From contig CANIKO010000001.1 of assembly GCA_947468275.1 (NCBI GenBank), positions 302,213-366,212 of the forward strand: a DNA stretch of 64,000 nucleotides, written 5' to 3'. Under the pieces are notes generated by a model. That model was given only the letters and a program-made list of their open reading frames with translations. It ran no database searches and had not been told where the DNA came from. Every line of letters starts with the position of its first letter. The stretch's first letter is position 1. The translations under genes were made by a program, and so were the position numbers. Of the stretch, positions 52,130-63,500 are shown in pieces. Source of the DNA: Bacteroidota bacterium. GTDB taxonomy: Bacteria > Bacteroidota > Bacteroidia > NS11-12g > UBA9320.

Positions 52130-53725
52130 TTAAACCGCCACTTCCAATTTAAAATCACTGGTTTCATGAAACGTAATATCGGGGTTATTGGATTTAGCCA
52201 TTTGCAATACAAAGGCAGTTTGGGCTAAAAATATTCTATTGCGGTCTTTATCAAATACTACATCCTTTAATCGGAACCTGCAAAATTCATCAATTTTATT
52301 TGAGTCTCCCGTCATCCAGCAGGCTTTAAAATAACTTAAATGGTCAAATCGGCAGCTTGCATTATATTCGTTTTTAAGGCGGTATTGAATTACTTCAAAC
52401 TGGAGTTCACCCACGGTACCAATAATTTTGCGGTTGCCGGGTTGTTGGGTAAATAACTGAGCTACTCCTTCATCCGTCAATTGTTCAATCCCTTTTTCCA
52501 ATTGTTTTGTTTTCATTGGGTCTGTGTTTATCACTTCCTTAAACAACTCAGGACTGAAACTCGGGATGCCTTTGAACATATAATTATCGCCTTCGGTAAG
52601 AGTATCACCAATTTTAAAGTTGCCGGTATCATACAATCCCACCACATCGCCTGGATAGGCTTCGTCAATTACGTTTTTACTTTGTGCCATAAAATTATAT
52701 GGATTGCTAAACTTATATTGTTTATTGAGCCTTACGTGATGAAAGAATTTATTGCGTTCAAATTTGCCGGAACAAACTCTTAAAAAGGCAATGCGGTCGC
52801 GGTGTTTTGGATCAATATTAGCGTGAATTTTAAAAACAAATCCGCTGAATTTGGGTTCATGAGCGTCTACCATTCCGGCGGTGGTTTCTCGGGGCAATGG
52901 ACTTGGAGCAATTTCTACAAATGTGTCCAACAATTCCTTTATCCCAAAATTATTAACCGCCGAACCAAAAAATACTGGAGCTAAATAGCCTTCACGGTAT
53001 AAAGAAACATCGAAAGGTTCGAATACCTCATTAATCAATTCTATATCGTCTTTAAGCTTTTTAGTATCCTTATCGCCAATTAATTTTGGAAGGTTTTCAT
53101 CTTCCAAATTTTCTATTTCAACAATTTCGTCACTCAGTTTTGTTTTGTTGGAAGCAAAAAGATTAAGCGAATGATTGTACAAAAGATACACCCCCTTAAA
53201 GTCCTTACCCATATTGATTGGCCAGCTAAGCGGTCTCACGGCAATATTCAATTCCTTTTCCACTTCTTCCAATATATCAAAAGGGTCGCGGCCATCACGG
53301 TCCATTTTATTTACAAAAACAATTACCGGGGTGTGTCGCATGCGACACACTTCCATCAGTCGGCGGGTTTGTTCCTCAACGCCTTTAACACTATCAATTA
53401 CTAGTATTACGCTATCTACAGCTGTAAGGGTTCGGTAAGTATCTTCGGCAAAATCCTTGTGACCGGGAGTATCCAAAATATTTACCAAATAATTATTGTA
53501 TTCAAACGCCATAACAGAAGTGGCTACCGATATACCACGCTGCTTTTCAATTTCCATAAAGTCGGACGTAGCCGTTTTTTTAATCTTGTTGCTTTTGACA
53601 GCTCCCGCTATTTGAATGGCTCCTCCAAAAAGAAGCAATTTTTCGGTAAGTGTAGTTTTTCCTGCATCCGGGTGACTAATTATGCCAAAATTACGGCGTT
53701 TGTTTATTTCTGTATCTAATGACAT
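52130..53725 (-). CDS. prfC: Peptide chain release factor 3
   Basis: RF3 (531 aa), the GTPase that recycles RF1/RF2 after termination. The P-loop is SHPDAGKT (17-24), G2/G3 elements are present (ETEKQRGIS-like [17 protein letters not shown]), and G4 is NKMD. The C-terminal domains include PSFSPELF. The start is the ATG at 53725, where [21 protein letters not shown] begins; the frame reaches upstream but the extra residues cross the promoter. Promoter at 53743-53773. Confidence 0.95.
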   Translation of the reverse strand: MSLDTEINKRRNFGIISHPDAGKTTLTEKLLLFGGAIQIAGAVKSNKIKKTATSDFMEIEKQRGISVATSVMAFEYNNYLVNILDTPGHKDFAEDTYRTLTAVDSVILVIDSVKGVEEQTRRLMEVCRMRHTPVIVFVNKMDRDGRDPFDILEEVEKELNIAVRPLSWPINMGKDFKGVYLLYNHSLNLFASNKTKLSDEIVEIENLEDENLPKLIGDKDTKKLKDDIELINEVFEPFDVSLYREGYLAPVFFGSAVNNFGIKELLDTFVEIAPSPLPRETTAGMVDAHEPKFSGFVFKIHANIDPKHRDRIAFLRVCSGKFERNKFFHHVRLNKQYKFSNPYNFMAQSKNVIDEAYPGDVVGLYDTGNFKIGDTLTEGDNYMFKGIPSFSPELFKEVINTDPMKTKQLEKGIEQLTDEGVAQLFTQQPGNRKIIGTVGELQFEVIQYRLKNEYNASCRFDHLSYFKACWMTGDSNKIDEFCRFRLKDVVFDKDRNRIFLAQTAFVLQMAKSNNPDITFHETSDFKLEVAV

Positions 53726-53742
53726 TTCTTTGAAAAGGGGTG

Positions 53743-53773
53743 CAAAGATAAATTTATACAAGGTGGTTCACAA
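53743..53773 (-). promoter_or_regulatory. Promoter of prfC
   Basis: On the minus strand TTG (53771-53773), 20 nt spacer, TATCTTTG (53743-53750), 17 nt before the ATG. A full consensus match. Confidence 0.7.
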
Positions 53774-53783
53774 ATCAAAGTCT

Positions 53784-53791
53784 TAATTTTG
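53784..53791 (+). promoter_or_regulatory. Promoter -7 element of the cyclophilin gene, 4 nt from its GTG
   Basis: TAATTTTG, then CCAA, then GTG at 53796. An exact -7 match; the -33 region is poor. It supports the GTG start and predicts a leaderless mRNA. Confidence 0.45.
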
Positions 53792-53795
53792 CCAA

Positions 53796-54425
53796 GTGCG
53801 AAAAAATATACTTTCAGGAATATTCATCACGATTCTTTTATTGTCATGCCTTTCGGCAAATATCAAAAAAGCTGACACCCTTCAAAATGGAATTTACGCC
53901 AGATTTACGACTGAGAAGGGAGTGTTTATTGCTAATTTAGAATATGAAAAAGTTCCGGTTACAGTAGCCAATTTTATGGGTTTGGCCCAAGGAACAATTC
54001 CAAATGATATTAAAAAACTAGGGGTACCTTATTATAACGGACTGAAATTTTATAAGGTTTTTGTAGGTTATATGTTGATGACTGGTTGTCCTCAGAACGA
54101 TGGCAGAGGTCAGCCTGGATATTACTTTAGAGATGAATTTCATCCTGAGTTAAAACACGATGCTCCTGGGGTATTATCGATGCTTAGTAATGGGCCTAAT
54201 AGTAATGGAAGTCAGTTTATAATAACCATGCGACCCAGTGTGGTTCTAGATAATAAATATCCTGTCTTTGGCAAAGTAATAAACGGCATGGATGTTGTAA
54301 ATGCCGTTCAGCAAGGCGAAACGATTTTAAAAATTGAAATACTGAAAATTGGAAAAAAGGCTAATTCATTTGATCCTATTAAAGTTTTTAAGAAGAATGG
54401 ATTTGATAATATTATGAAAAAATAA
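53796..54425 (+). CDS. Cyclophilin-type peptidyl-prolyl isomerase, lipoprotein
   Basis: A 209-residue PPIase. The signal peptide ends in a lipobox LLSC (Cys 18). The cyclophilin domain includes GVFIANLEYEKVPVTVANFMGLAQG, YYNGLKFYKVF, GYYFRDEFHPELKHDAPGVLSM, NGSQFIITM and NKYPVFGKVINGMDVV. It speeds proline isomerisation of envelope proteins. The start is GTG at 53796, the only codon that gives the signal peptide. The hydrolase gene begins 2 nt after its stop. Confidence 0.88.
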   Translation: MRKNILSGIFITILLLSCLSANIKKADTLQNGIYARFTTEKGVFIANLEYEKVPVTVANFMGLAQGTIPNDIKKLGVPYYNGLKFYKVFVGYMLMTGCPQNDGRGQPGYYFRDEFHPELKHDAPGVLSMLSNGPNSNGSQFIITMRPSVVLDNKYPVFGKVINGMDVVNAVQQGETILKIEILKIGKKANSFDPIKVFKKNGFDNIMKK

Positions 54426-54427
54426 AT

Positions 54428-55282
54428 ATGGATAGAAAAGTTTTGGTAAAAAATGAAGTAACAATTGATGGTAAACACCATAGGGAGATCACATTGGATG
54501 TGAATTTTTTAGAAAGTGGAGCTAACTTGCCAATAATTATTTTTTGTCACGGGTTTAAAGGATTTAAAGATTGGGGTACATTTAACTTAATGGCAGAAAC
54601 TTTTGCCCGAAATAATTTCATTTTTGTAAAGTTTAATTTTAGTTATAACGGAACCTCAACTTCTGATTTTTCTGATATACACGACTTAGAAGCTTTTGGT
54701 AGTAATAATTTTGAAATTGAATTGGATGATGTTGACAGTGTGATAAACTGGCTCGAGAAACCAGATAATCCGTATAGAAATAATTATAATTTTAACGAGA
54801 TAAATATTATAGGCCATAGCCGTGGTGGCGGAATAGCAATGCTAAAAGCGACTGAAGATGGACGGGTAAAAAGAGTGGCGGCGTGGGCCACCCTTAATGA
54901 TTTTGAAAAGTATATGTATCTCAGTGATCCCATTAAATGGAAACAAACAGGAGTGAGTTATGTAGAAAATAGCCGAACGGGGATTAGACTTCCTTTGTAT
55001 TATCAGTTTTATGAAAATTATTATAAAAATAAAAACAGGTTTGATATAAAGGAAAACCTAATGAAGCTAGATAAACCGATTTTGCTTTTGCATGGAACAA
55101 AAGATGAAACTGTTTCCATAGAAGATGCGCAATGGATCTATGATAATTTAGACCATACAATTTTGGTGAAAATTGAACATGCAAACCACACCTTTGGATC
55201 CTCACATCCCTGGCTAAAGGAAAATTTGCCAGAAAACCTTAGTTTTGCAATTGAAGAAACTATAGAATTTTTTACATTTTAA
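54428..55282 (+). CDS. Alpha/beta hydrolase
   Basis: A 284-residue cytoplasmic alpha/beta hydrolase. The nucleophile is S131 in GHSRGGG, the acid D226 in HGTKDETV, and the histidine H254 in HANHTFG. An oxyanion-hole HGF segment is at 41-43. The fold resembles dienelactone-hydrolase or prolyl-oligopeptidase-like esterases; the substrate is unknown. It follows the cyclophilin gene by 2 nt and precedes the FAD oxidoreductase by 12 nt, so the three form one operon. Confidence 0.85.
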   Translation: MDRKVLVKNEVTIDGKHHREITLDVNFLESGANLPIIIFCHGFKGFKDWGTFNLMAETFARNNFIFVKFNFSYNGTSTSDFSDIHDLEAFGSNNFEIELDDVDSVINWLEKPDNPYRNNYNFNEINIIGHSRGGGIAMLKATEDGRVKRVAAWATLNDFEKYMYLSDPIKWKQTGVSYVENSRTGIRLPLYYQFYENYYKNKNRFDIKENLMKLDKPILLLHGTKDETVSIEDAQWIYDNLDHTILVKIEHANHTFGSSHPWLKENLPENLSFAIEETIEFFTF

Positions 55283-55294
55283 TTAAAAGTATAA

Positions 55295-56605
55295 ATGGCC
55301 GATTATAGTCATAAAATAGTAATAGCAGGAGCTGGTGTTGCCGGTTTGTCAGCGGGTGTTTTTTTAAAACGACACGGATACAATAATATAACCTTTATAG
55401 AATCTTCTAGTGAAATTGGGGGTAGGTTAAAAACCGAAAAAATTGATGGTTATACCTTAGATATAGGGTTTCATGTGTTTTTTACAGCCTATCCTTATGC
55501 TCAAGAATTATTAGATTTTAATAAACTAAATCTTAAATACTTTGATTCAGGAGCACTCATTTTTAAGGATGGGAAGATGAAAAAATTGATGGATCCTTTT
55601 CATCATCCTTTATCTTTCTTTAAAACAATCTTTAATGATATAGGGACTTTGGGAGATAAGTTAAATCTGTTAAAAAGAAGGATAGAAATAAAGCAAACAA
55701 GTGATAATCAGATTTTTGAAAAATTTGAGGTTAAAACTTCAAGTATTTTAAAGAAAAAGAAATTTAGTACTCAATTTATTAAAGGTTTTTTACAACCCTT
55801 GTTTGCAGGTATTTTTTTAGAAAACGAACTGACCACATCACGCCGGGTTTTTGATTATACATTTAAAATGATGACGGAAGGTAGGGCTGCATTGCCAGCA
55901 GAAGGTATCGCAGCGATAGTAAATCAATTGGCATCTCATTTCTACAAGATTAGTTTTATTTGTAATAAATCGGCAGTCAGTTTTTCAAATAATCAGGTGG
56001 TGTTGGATGATGGAAAAGTCGTTCCTGCAGATATTTTTATTGTGGCGACTGACCAAAATTCACTCTATAGATTACTTAAAAATGAACCAAAAGTAAAAAA
56101 CTATAGGAGTACCACATGTTTATATTTTACTTCTGATAAAAAGCCTTTTTCAGAACCATTAGTTTGTGCCAATGGCAATGACCTTAAATTAGTTAATACT
56201 GTAACGGTACTGACCAATATCTATAAAGGTTTTGCACCCAAAGGGAAAGAATTGATTTCTGTTAATCTTAACGGTTATGCTAAGGTAGATGATTTAATTT
56301 TGGAAGAGGAAGTAAAAGTGGAATTGAGAAAGATATTTGGCAAGGAAGTTTATAATTGGAAACTTCTAAAAGTTTATAAGATAGACTACGCGCTTCCTAA
56401 TCAGGACTATGTTTTAGGCAAACGACAGGTAAGTGACTTAAAACTAGGTGAAAATATATATGCCTGCGGCGATCATTTACTTTTTGGGTCAATAAATTCA
56501 GCAATGAAAACAGGTAAAATGGTGGCTGACTTAATTCATAAAGACTTTAACCGCGACCATAGATTGGAAAAAAAGAAGAAATACGACAATCTTTTCGAAC
56601 ATTAA
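55295..56605 (+). CDS. FAD-dependent amine oxidase/phytoene desaturase-like oxidoreductase
   Basis: A 436-residue flavoprotein. The dinucleotide-binding segment is VIAGAGVAGLSAGVFLKRHG with the ESS acidic end and GGRLKTEKIDGYTLDIGFH. A C-terminal FAD motif (NIYACGDHLLFGSINSAMKTGKMVADLI) is present. It belongs to the amine oxidase/protoporphyrinogen oxidase/carotenoid desaturase superfamily; the substrate cannot be told. Third gene of the cyclophilin-hydrolase operon. Confidence 0.82.
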   Translation: MADYSHKIVIAGAGVAGLSAGVFLKRHGYNNITFIESSSEIGGRLKTEKIDGYTLDIGFHVFFTAYPYAQELLDFNKLNLKYFDSGALIFKDGKMKKLMDPFHHPLSFFKTIFNDIGTLGDKLNLLKRRIEIKQTSDNQIFEKFEVKTSSILKKKKFSTQFIKGFLQPLFAGIFLENELTTSRRVFDYTFKMMTEGRAALPAEGIAAIVNQLASHFYKISFICNKSAVSFSNNQVVLDDGKVVPADIFIVATDQNSLYRLLKNEPKVKNYRSTTCLYFTSDKKPFSEPLVCANGNDLKLVNTVTVLTNIYKGFAPKGKELISVNLNGYAKVDDLILEEEVKVELRKIFGKEVYNWKLLKVYKIDYALPNQDYVLGKRQVSDLKLGENIYACGDHLLFGSINSAMKTGKMVADLIHKDFNRDHRLEKKKKYDNLFEH

Positions 56606-56695
56606 ATTTAAATTTTCGGATTTTTATTTTCCATAAAATTTAGTTTAACATGGGTTAATTCTGCAATTCTATTCAAATACTAAATTGGTCGCAAT

Positions 56696-56725
56696 TTGTA
56701 TTTTAAAAAAAAAAATGTAGGTTTG
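56696..56725 (+). promoter_or_regulatory. Promoter of the CARDB-repeat T9SS gene
   Basis: TTG at 56696-56698, 19 nt spacer, TAGGTTTG at 56718-56725. A full consensus match, 18 nt before the ATG at 56744. Confidence 0.7.
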
Positions 56726-56743
56726 GGTAAAATTTAAAAATTG

Positions 56744-59700
56744 ATGCCATCTCGTTTTTTTCTAATAGTATTATTATTTCCAATTTTAGGGTTTTCGCAA
56801 TCTGTTACGATAGGCTCAGGGAGTTATGGAGGTACCAATGTTTACGGACCCATGCTCTCTACTAGTAATTATGATACTGCCTTTAGTCGTCATGCTTATA
56901 TTTACCCAGCGTCAGTGCTCACAGGTTTAAAACACGGAGATACTATTAGCACCCTTGAGTTTTATGCTGAGGCAGATTTGCCAATGACGGGTAATCCTAA
57001 TTTTAAAATTTATCTTAAAATGGTCAAGAATGATACCTTTCCTGCCACAAATATAAATTGGACCAAAGAATCAAAATCAAGCGGTATGGTATTGGTTTAT
57101 GATGCTAATCCAATTTCGATAATGGATGGAAATACAGGATTTAAAAACTTTATTTTTAACGTTAATAAATTTAAATTTGATACAACTAACGGTAGTAATT
57201 TAGAGGTTTTATTCTCCTATAACCAATCTGCACGACAGCCTTCCTCTACTAATTGGGTTTATGAAAATAATTATACTGTATCCGCCTTTAAAAGCCGCAA
57301 CGAAGGTAAATTTACCTATGGCAATGGCAAATTTTCAGATACTACACGCTATTCAGATGTGCGCAAACCTTATGTTCGAATCAATTTTCCCAGATATAGA
57401 AATAATCTTGATTTAATTATCACCTATTGTTTAGGCAAAGTTCCACTTTTGGCAGGTGTAAAAGATTCTATTAAAGTGTTACTTGGCAATCATGGTAAAA
57501 ATGAAGTGACTAAGGCCAAATTATATCTTGAAATTACAGGAGCAAACAAACATAAAGATAGTATCAGCATTACTAATATCAAACCATGGGTTGATAAAAT
57601 ATATGCTTTTAGTAATTTTAAACCCGATTCGTCTGGAACTGATAATATATTTATTTCATTGAGTAAAGATGATTTTAATGGAGATAATTATGATACGCTT
57701 AAGCGTGAAATAAATTATAATGTTTTTTCTCACGTTGACCCATTTAAGGGGAATGCTGGTGGAATTGGTTTTAGCGGAAGTACAGGAGATTTTGTAGCTA
57801 AATTTTTTGCTGATACCGGAATCTATATTAATCAGGTGTCAGTTGATTTCAGTGGGTCGGGACGTGGATTTAGGGTTGGTATTTGGGATGATGATGCCAA
57901 AGGTGGATTTCCAGGTAAGGTGTTGTTTATGTCTGATTCTTTTACTTCAAAAGGCGGTACATATATTTTGCCTGTATTACCTAGAGTTAAAGTTAATGGA
58001 GGATTTTATGTTGGTATTCGACAAAATACCAATACCAATGTGGCCTTTTCATTTCAGGACGAAGATCCTGTAAGGCCTGGAGCTTTTTATTTTACTTCGC
58101 CAATGGGAAATACGTCATGGACTCCATTCAGTCCAGGATTTCCGTATAAATTTAATATACAACCGCGTATTCAAGTTGCAAATGATGTAGCGCCACTTGC
58201 CATTATTTTTCCAACCGCCAACCAGGATATTGAATACAGTAAATTTGATTCATTAGGACCACAGGCAACAATTGTAAATTATGGTTTTAAGGACCAAACT
58301 ACAGCCTTCGAAGTGGAATGTGAAATTACAAACGCTTTCAGTGTTGTTGAATATAAAAGTACCAAGAAAATAACGCTTAAAGCCGGTCAAACCAAAACTA
58401 TTTTTTTTGATACCGCCTTTCGTTTATATAATCTTGGAGACCATAAAATAAAGGTTACAACCAAATTGGCTACTGATAATGTGGTCGATAATAATAGCTT
58501 GGAACATCAGTTTAAAATTTCAGTAAAAAATGATATTGGAGTTGATTTTATGTATATGCCTGATGAAGGTGCCATATTTGAATATAAAAAAGATACCATT
58601 ATTCCAACTGTTCGGATTGTTAATTATGGTACAATTGACAAAAATAATTTTAAGGTTACTTTTATAATCCGCGATGGTAAGACCATTATTCATTCAGAGA
58701 CTACGACTAAATCTTTAACTGCCGGAAATCAGCAAATAATGACTTTTAGTAAATTCGTTCCTCTTACTTCAGGCAACTATATTGCAGAATGTTTTACAAC
58801 TTTAAAGGATAGTATTCCCTTTAATGATACTGTAAGACATAATATCGTTTTTCAAAAATCAAATGATGTTTCGCCCAAACGAATATTAGTGCCATTATCG
58901 AACACTATTTATACCATGGGCGGATTTTTCTTTCCCAAATTAACCGTCATTAATTATGGAAGTAAAACTCAGGATACCGCCTTCAAAGTGCAAGTATATG
59001 TTTACGATAATAAAGGAAAGCAATTTTTTTATGATTCACTCTTTACTCCATTAGGGGGTTATTCAGAAACGGATGTGATATTTAAACGCGCAAATATTCC
59101 AAATGCATTTGGAAAGTATAAAGTATTTTTCAAAACTGCTTTAGAAGGCGACCAGGAAAGAAATAATGATACCCTAACTGGATTTTTCACGGTAATACCC
59201 AATCGAGATATTGGTGTTTCTAAACTTTTGATACCAGCTTTAGATAGTGTAATGTTGGTAGAGTTATTACCTTTTAAACCAAGTGTAAAAATTAAAAACT
59301 ATGGTTCGTTAACCCTTGCTAACCCGGGTCCTACAATTATTAAAATATATAAAAATGCGACATTGGTGTATAAGGATTCATTAATATCCACCGGTAATCT
59401 TTCCTATAACTCCAGCTTTAATCTTACGTTTAATAAAAATTTCACAACTGCCGCCATAGGAGATTATACCGTTATTTCCTACACTAAACTCTCTGGGGAT
59501 TTAATTCCAGCAAACGATACCTTAAAAAGCAAGTTTAGAATAACTCGATATTATGATTTAGCGCTGGATACAATATCTAATTTTAACAATGGTCAGGCTT
59601 TTACATATGACAAAATCTATTTTTTGCCACAACTACTTGTTAAAAATTACGGTTCTAAATCTTATCCGCAGGCATACAAGGTCCAATTGAATTTATATAA

Positions 59701-60502
59701 AAACCAAAGTTTGTTAAAAACCATTACTCGAAGTTTTGATTCATTGGCCAAATCAGCTACCAACTCATGGTTTCAAGATAGTTTAATAAATTTAAAACAA
59801 ACTGGGGCTTTTAAACTGTGTGCCAAAATTATTTCGGCATTGGATCAAAATAATATAAACGATAGTTTTTGCTGGAATTTCAGTATTGTCAAGCCTAATG
59901 ATTTAGCCTTGGATAGCATTATTTTTCCTGATAAAATAAATTATTGTTATAATAACATTACCTATCAACCACAGCTTAAAGCTACTAATTTAGGCAGTTC
60001 ACCAATCGTTAACACCTTGGTACAATTCAGGATATATCAAACAACTAATGTGTATTGGGAAAGCACTCGGTTTATTAATTTAGTACCTTCCGAATCGGTT
60101 TGGATTAAGCTGGACAGTACGTTGCGTTTTGATTTTACAGGCGTGGCTTGGGCCCGTGCTGTAGGCAATTTGTTTAATGATAACGATAAAGCCAATGATA
60201 CTCTGATACGAGTGTTTAATGTGGCATTGGAATCGGATGTTAAACCCTTTAAAAAATCAAAAGTTACTATTTATCCTAATCCTACCACCGGCCGGTTGGT
60301 AATTACATTTACCGAAAACGCCAAACAACAGCTCAGTATATGGAACACTGCCGGGCAAAAGGTATATGAAACCACCTGCAAACCCGATAACACCATTATG
60401 GAGTTGGATTTAAAAGAACAATTAGGCCTAACCAAAGGAATCTATTTTATAAGGCTTCAAAATTCCTGTTCCAATCAATTGTTTAAGTTGGTGTTGTATT
60501 AG
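56744..60502 (+). CDS. Giant secreted protein with six CARDB-like repeats and T9SS sorting domain
   Basis: A 1252-residue exported protein. The signal peptide is MPSRFFLIVLLFPILGFSQ. The N-terminal half (to about 480) has beta-sandwich domains, one with a GSTGDFVAKFFADTGIYINQ segment. Six units of about 115 residues follow (about 485-1170), each opening like NDVAPLAIIFP, NDIGVDFMYMP, NDVSPKRILVP, RDIGVSKLLIP, YDLALDTISNF, NDLALDSIIFP, with a shared NYG or NLG core; they look like CARDB/FN3-type folds. The C-terminal tail KVTIYPNPTTGRLVITFTEN...LVLY is a T9SS type A sorting signal. Probably surface-bound or secreted; function unknown. Confidence 0.85.
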   Translation: MPSRFFLIVLLFPILGFSQSVTIGSGSYGGTNVYGPMLSTSNYDTAFSRHAYIYPASVLTGLKHGDTISTLEFYAEADLPMTGNPNFKIYLKMVKNDTFPATNINWTKESKSSGMVLVYDANPISIMDGNTGFKNFIFNVNKFKFDTTNGSNLEVLFSYNQSARQPSSTNWVYENNYTVSAFKSRNEGKFTYGNGKFSDTTRYSDVRKPYVRINFPRYRNNLDLIITYCLGKVPLLAGVKDSIKVLLGNHGKNEVTKAKLYLEITGANKHKDSISITNIKPWVDKIYAFSNFKPDSSGTDNIFISLSKDDFNGDNYDTLKREINYNVFSHVDPFKGNAGGIGFSGSTGDFVAKFFADTGIYINQVSVDFSGSGRGFRVGIWDDDAKGGFPGKVLFMSDSFTSKGGTYILPVLPRVKVNGGFYVGIRQNTNTNVAFSFQDEDPVRPGAFYFTSPMGNTSWTPFSPGFPYKFNIQPRIQVANDVAPLAIIFPTANQDIEYSKFDSLGPQATIVNYGFKDQTTAFEVECEITNAFSVVEYKSTKKITLKAGQTKTIFFDTAFRLYNLGDHKIKVTTKLATDNVVDNNSLEHQFKISVKNDIGVDFMYMPDEGAIFEYKKDTIIPTVRIVNYGTIDKNNFKVTFIIRDGKTIIHSETTTKSLTAGNQQIMTFSKFVPLTSGNYIAECFTTLKDSIPFNDTVRHNIVFQKSNDVSPKRILVPLSNTIYTMGGFFFPKLTVINYGSKTQDTAFKVQVYVYDNKGKQFFYDSLFTPLGGYSETDVIFKRANIPNAFGKYKVFFKTALEGDQERNNDTLTGFFTVIPNRDIGVSKLLIPALDSVMLVELLPFKPSVKIKNYGSLTLANPGPTIIKIYKNATLVYKDSLISTGNLSYNSSFNLTFNKNFTTAAIGDYTVISYTKLSGDLIPANDTLKSKFRITRYYDLALDTISNFNNGQAFTYDKIYFLPQLLVKNYGSKSYPQAYKVQLNLYKNQSLLKTITRSFDSLAKSATNSWFQDSLINLKQTGAFKLCAKIISALDQNNINDSFCWNFSIVKPNDLALDSIIFPDKINYCYNNITYQPQLKATNLGSSPIVNTLVQFRIYQTTNVYWESTRFINLVPSESVWIKLDSTLRFDFTGVAWARAVGNLFNDNDKANDTLIRVFNVALESDVKPFKKSKVTIYPNPTTGRLVITFTENAKQQLSIWNTAGQKVYETTCKPDNTIMELDLKEQLGLTKGIYFIRLQNSCSNQLFKLVLY

Positions 60503-60534
60503 TTTTTTGTGGGATAAAGATAAATACGGAAGTC

Positions 60535-63500
60535 TTGATTGTACTGTTAATAAAACATAAGTTTGTTTTACTAAAAACCAGCAGTTTTATCAAAAAAGTT
60601 ATATTTATATTATCCTTGATTGCTTTTCAAAGCAATTTATTTGCTCAAAATTTTGATTGGATAAAAGCTTTTGGAGCAATAAAAATGGATCAGCCAAGTG
60701 GCATTGTTGCTGAAGCTGATGGAGGTTCAGTATTTCTGCATAATTACCAGGGACAGGCTGATACATTGAGTTTTGATTCATTTATATTTAATGATTACCA
60801 CCAAAGTCAAAGTTATCTTGTAAGGCTTGATAGCAACGGAAAAGTTTTAAATGCCGTACCTGTTAGTTACTTTGGTCAGATGCAATTTCTGGGTGATGGC
60901 AAGGGGAATTATTTTTTGGCAGGAATTACATCAGGAAATGACAGTATCTTGAAATTTGATAAAAATTTTAATCGGTTATGGGCAACCAAATTCTCTAATA
61001 TTGGTTTACTTGGTGGAAGGCCGAGTTTTTCCGATGGACATTTATACTTTAGCGGAATAACAAATGATTCAAACAAAATAGTAGAGGTAAATACATCGAA
61101 CGGAAACGTTATCTGGGGAAGAAATTTATGTAAAAATAAATATAAGTCAGCCTTACAAATTGGCACTGTAGTTCATCTTAAAGGGAAACTTTATATGTCG
61201 GGCAGGATCACTGGAGTAGAAGGTTTTCAAGTTGGTCCAGATACCTTTTATTCCTATTCGGGTTTTGTGATGCAAACCGATTCGTTGGGGAATTATGAAA
61301 GAAGATTTTTACTGCAATGTAAATCAGACAATACTGGAGGAGGAATTTTCAATATAGCAACCGATGGGAACTTTTTGTATATATGTGGAAATTATAAGGA
61401 CACTGTGTATTGGGGCAATAAAAAAATTACCCCGCAATATCCTGCTTCTGCAGACCATACCGAACTTTTTGCCGCATCCCTCACATCCTCTTTAACCCCC
61501 CGGTGGTTTTTCAGGCCAAAGGTTCTTGATAAAACGGATATAGTTAAATTTGGCAATTATCTAGTCTCAGTTGTTTGTAGCAAGGGAATGCTTTATTTCA
61601 GTGGAGAGTATGTTTCTAAAATTTTAATTGACAGCAATATTCTCACCTCACCGACAAACGTGTTTTCTATCATTGTCCTAAAGGCAGATTCGCTTGGCAA
61701 TATATTGTGGGCAACCAGCAGCGGAAATGGTGGTGGCCGAGCCTACTGTATGGATGCCAAAGCCGGGCAATCGGTTCAGGTAGCAGGTGTTTTTACTGAT
61801 TCCATCAAACTTGGCAAACACAGCGAATATAATAATACGAAGGAATTCGATGTTTTTGTAACCAAGTTAACTGACTACTCCATTACCCGCGGCAAAGTAA
61901 GCAGCGGCCCCTATTGTGCAGGTGATACCATAAAAATCCCTTATACCAAATTCGGAGTGTTTGATAGTACCAACGTATTTGTAGCCCAACTAAGCGATGA
62001 AAATGGAAATTTTGATAAAAGCATTGAATTGGGACGATTTAAAAGCAATAAAGACGGAACTATTATTGGTAAGTTGCCCATGTTTCAGGTAGTAACTTCC
62101 AAACTTTATCGAATACGAATACTTAGCACCAACCCCAAAATTCAAAGTTATTACCGCACCGATACTTTGCGATTATTGATTTTTTCAAAAGATAAAGCCA
62201 ACCCCGGGAAAGATGAAACTATTTGTAAAGGCGACACTGTGAAATTAAGCACTTACGGCGGAAGCAAATGGACATGGAGTCCCAAATACAGAATGAGCGA
62301 CAGTGCAAAACGCCAGCCCTTGGTGTGGCCGCTAAAGGATACGATTTATAAAATAATAATATCCGATAGCAGCGGATGCGGCAAACCGGATACCGCCTTT
62401 AAAAGAATTTTTGTAAGACCGTATCCAACCTCCAAATTGCAGTTTAAGGATACAGCGGTTTGTGATAATTCAATGTTAAAAATTCCGGTAAAATTTGTAG
62501 GAGGAGATTCAGTGTATCAATGGCAATGGTATTTTGTAAATCCTGATAAATCGCTCTTTAAGTTTAAAAGCGGAAAATTGAAATTGATGGATACTTTAAA
62601 TTATTATCCATCGGTAACTAGTTCAACCTCTGAAAAACTGGCCATTATTCTCAAAGACGGTTGCACAGCCAAAGCTGATACAGCTTTTCTTACCATCAGT
62701 TTGCGAAAAAAGATAGAAATAAAACCGCTCAGAGATACCACACTTTGCATTGGAAATATTGTAAACTACAAAGCCCAAGCCACTGGCGGAGTAGCCAAGC
62801 AGTATCATTACCAATGGCAAGACATCACCAACAATACAGTTATTTCCACCAATGATAGTTTAAAAATAAAGGCTCAAAAAACCTTTAAAATAGAACTTAG
62901 TATCAACGACGGATGCAAGGCATTGGGCGATTCAAAAGAATTTACAATTATTGTAAAACCACCGCTCAAAGCCCTCACAAATTTAAGAGATACCATCATT
63001 TGCGAAGCAAAAACACTAAACTACAATGCCCAAGCCATTGGCGGAAATTCAAAAGCTTATAAATTTTATTGGGTGCTAAACGGCAAACAAATAGACACAA
63101 CCAACTCCCTAACCTTAACCTCAGCCTTAACCTCAACCTTAACCTTAATCACCAAAGACAACTGCAGCCTTAACGATACCGTCAAAAAAACTATCACTGT
63201 AAATCCAAGCCCAAAGGCTGATTTTAGTTGGGATTTGGAGTGCAATAGAACGGTTACAAAATTTCAGTTCACCGGAACAAAACCTAACAACCCAATTACC
63301 ACATCATTTCATTGGAATTTTAATAATGAAGCTTCTTCTAGTATTGAAAATCCATCCAAACTCTTTTCTACTATAGGTGCAAAAACCTTAACTTTAGCCT
63401 TAACCTCATCCAACGGCTGCACCGATACCATTAAAAAAACAATTGAAATAAAACCACAGTCAAAAGCTGATTTTACCGCAACGGATGTGTGTGAAACCGA

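Noticed and set aside
53171..53719. Plus-strand frames inside prfC
   Set aside because: They are antisense to the GTPase domain of RF3.
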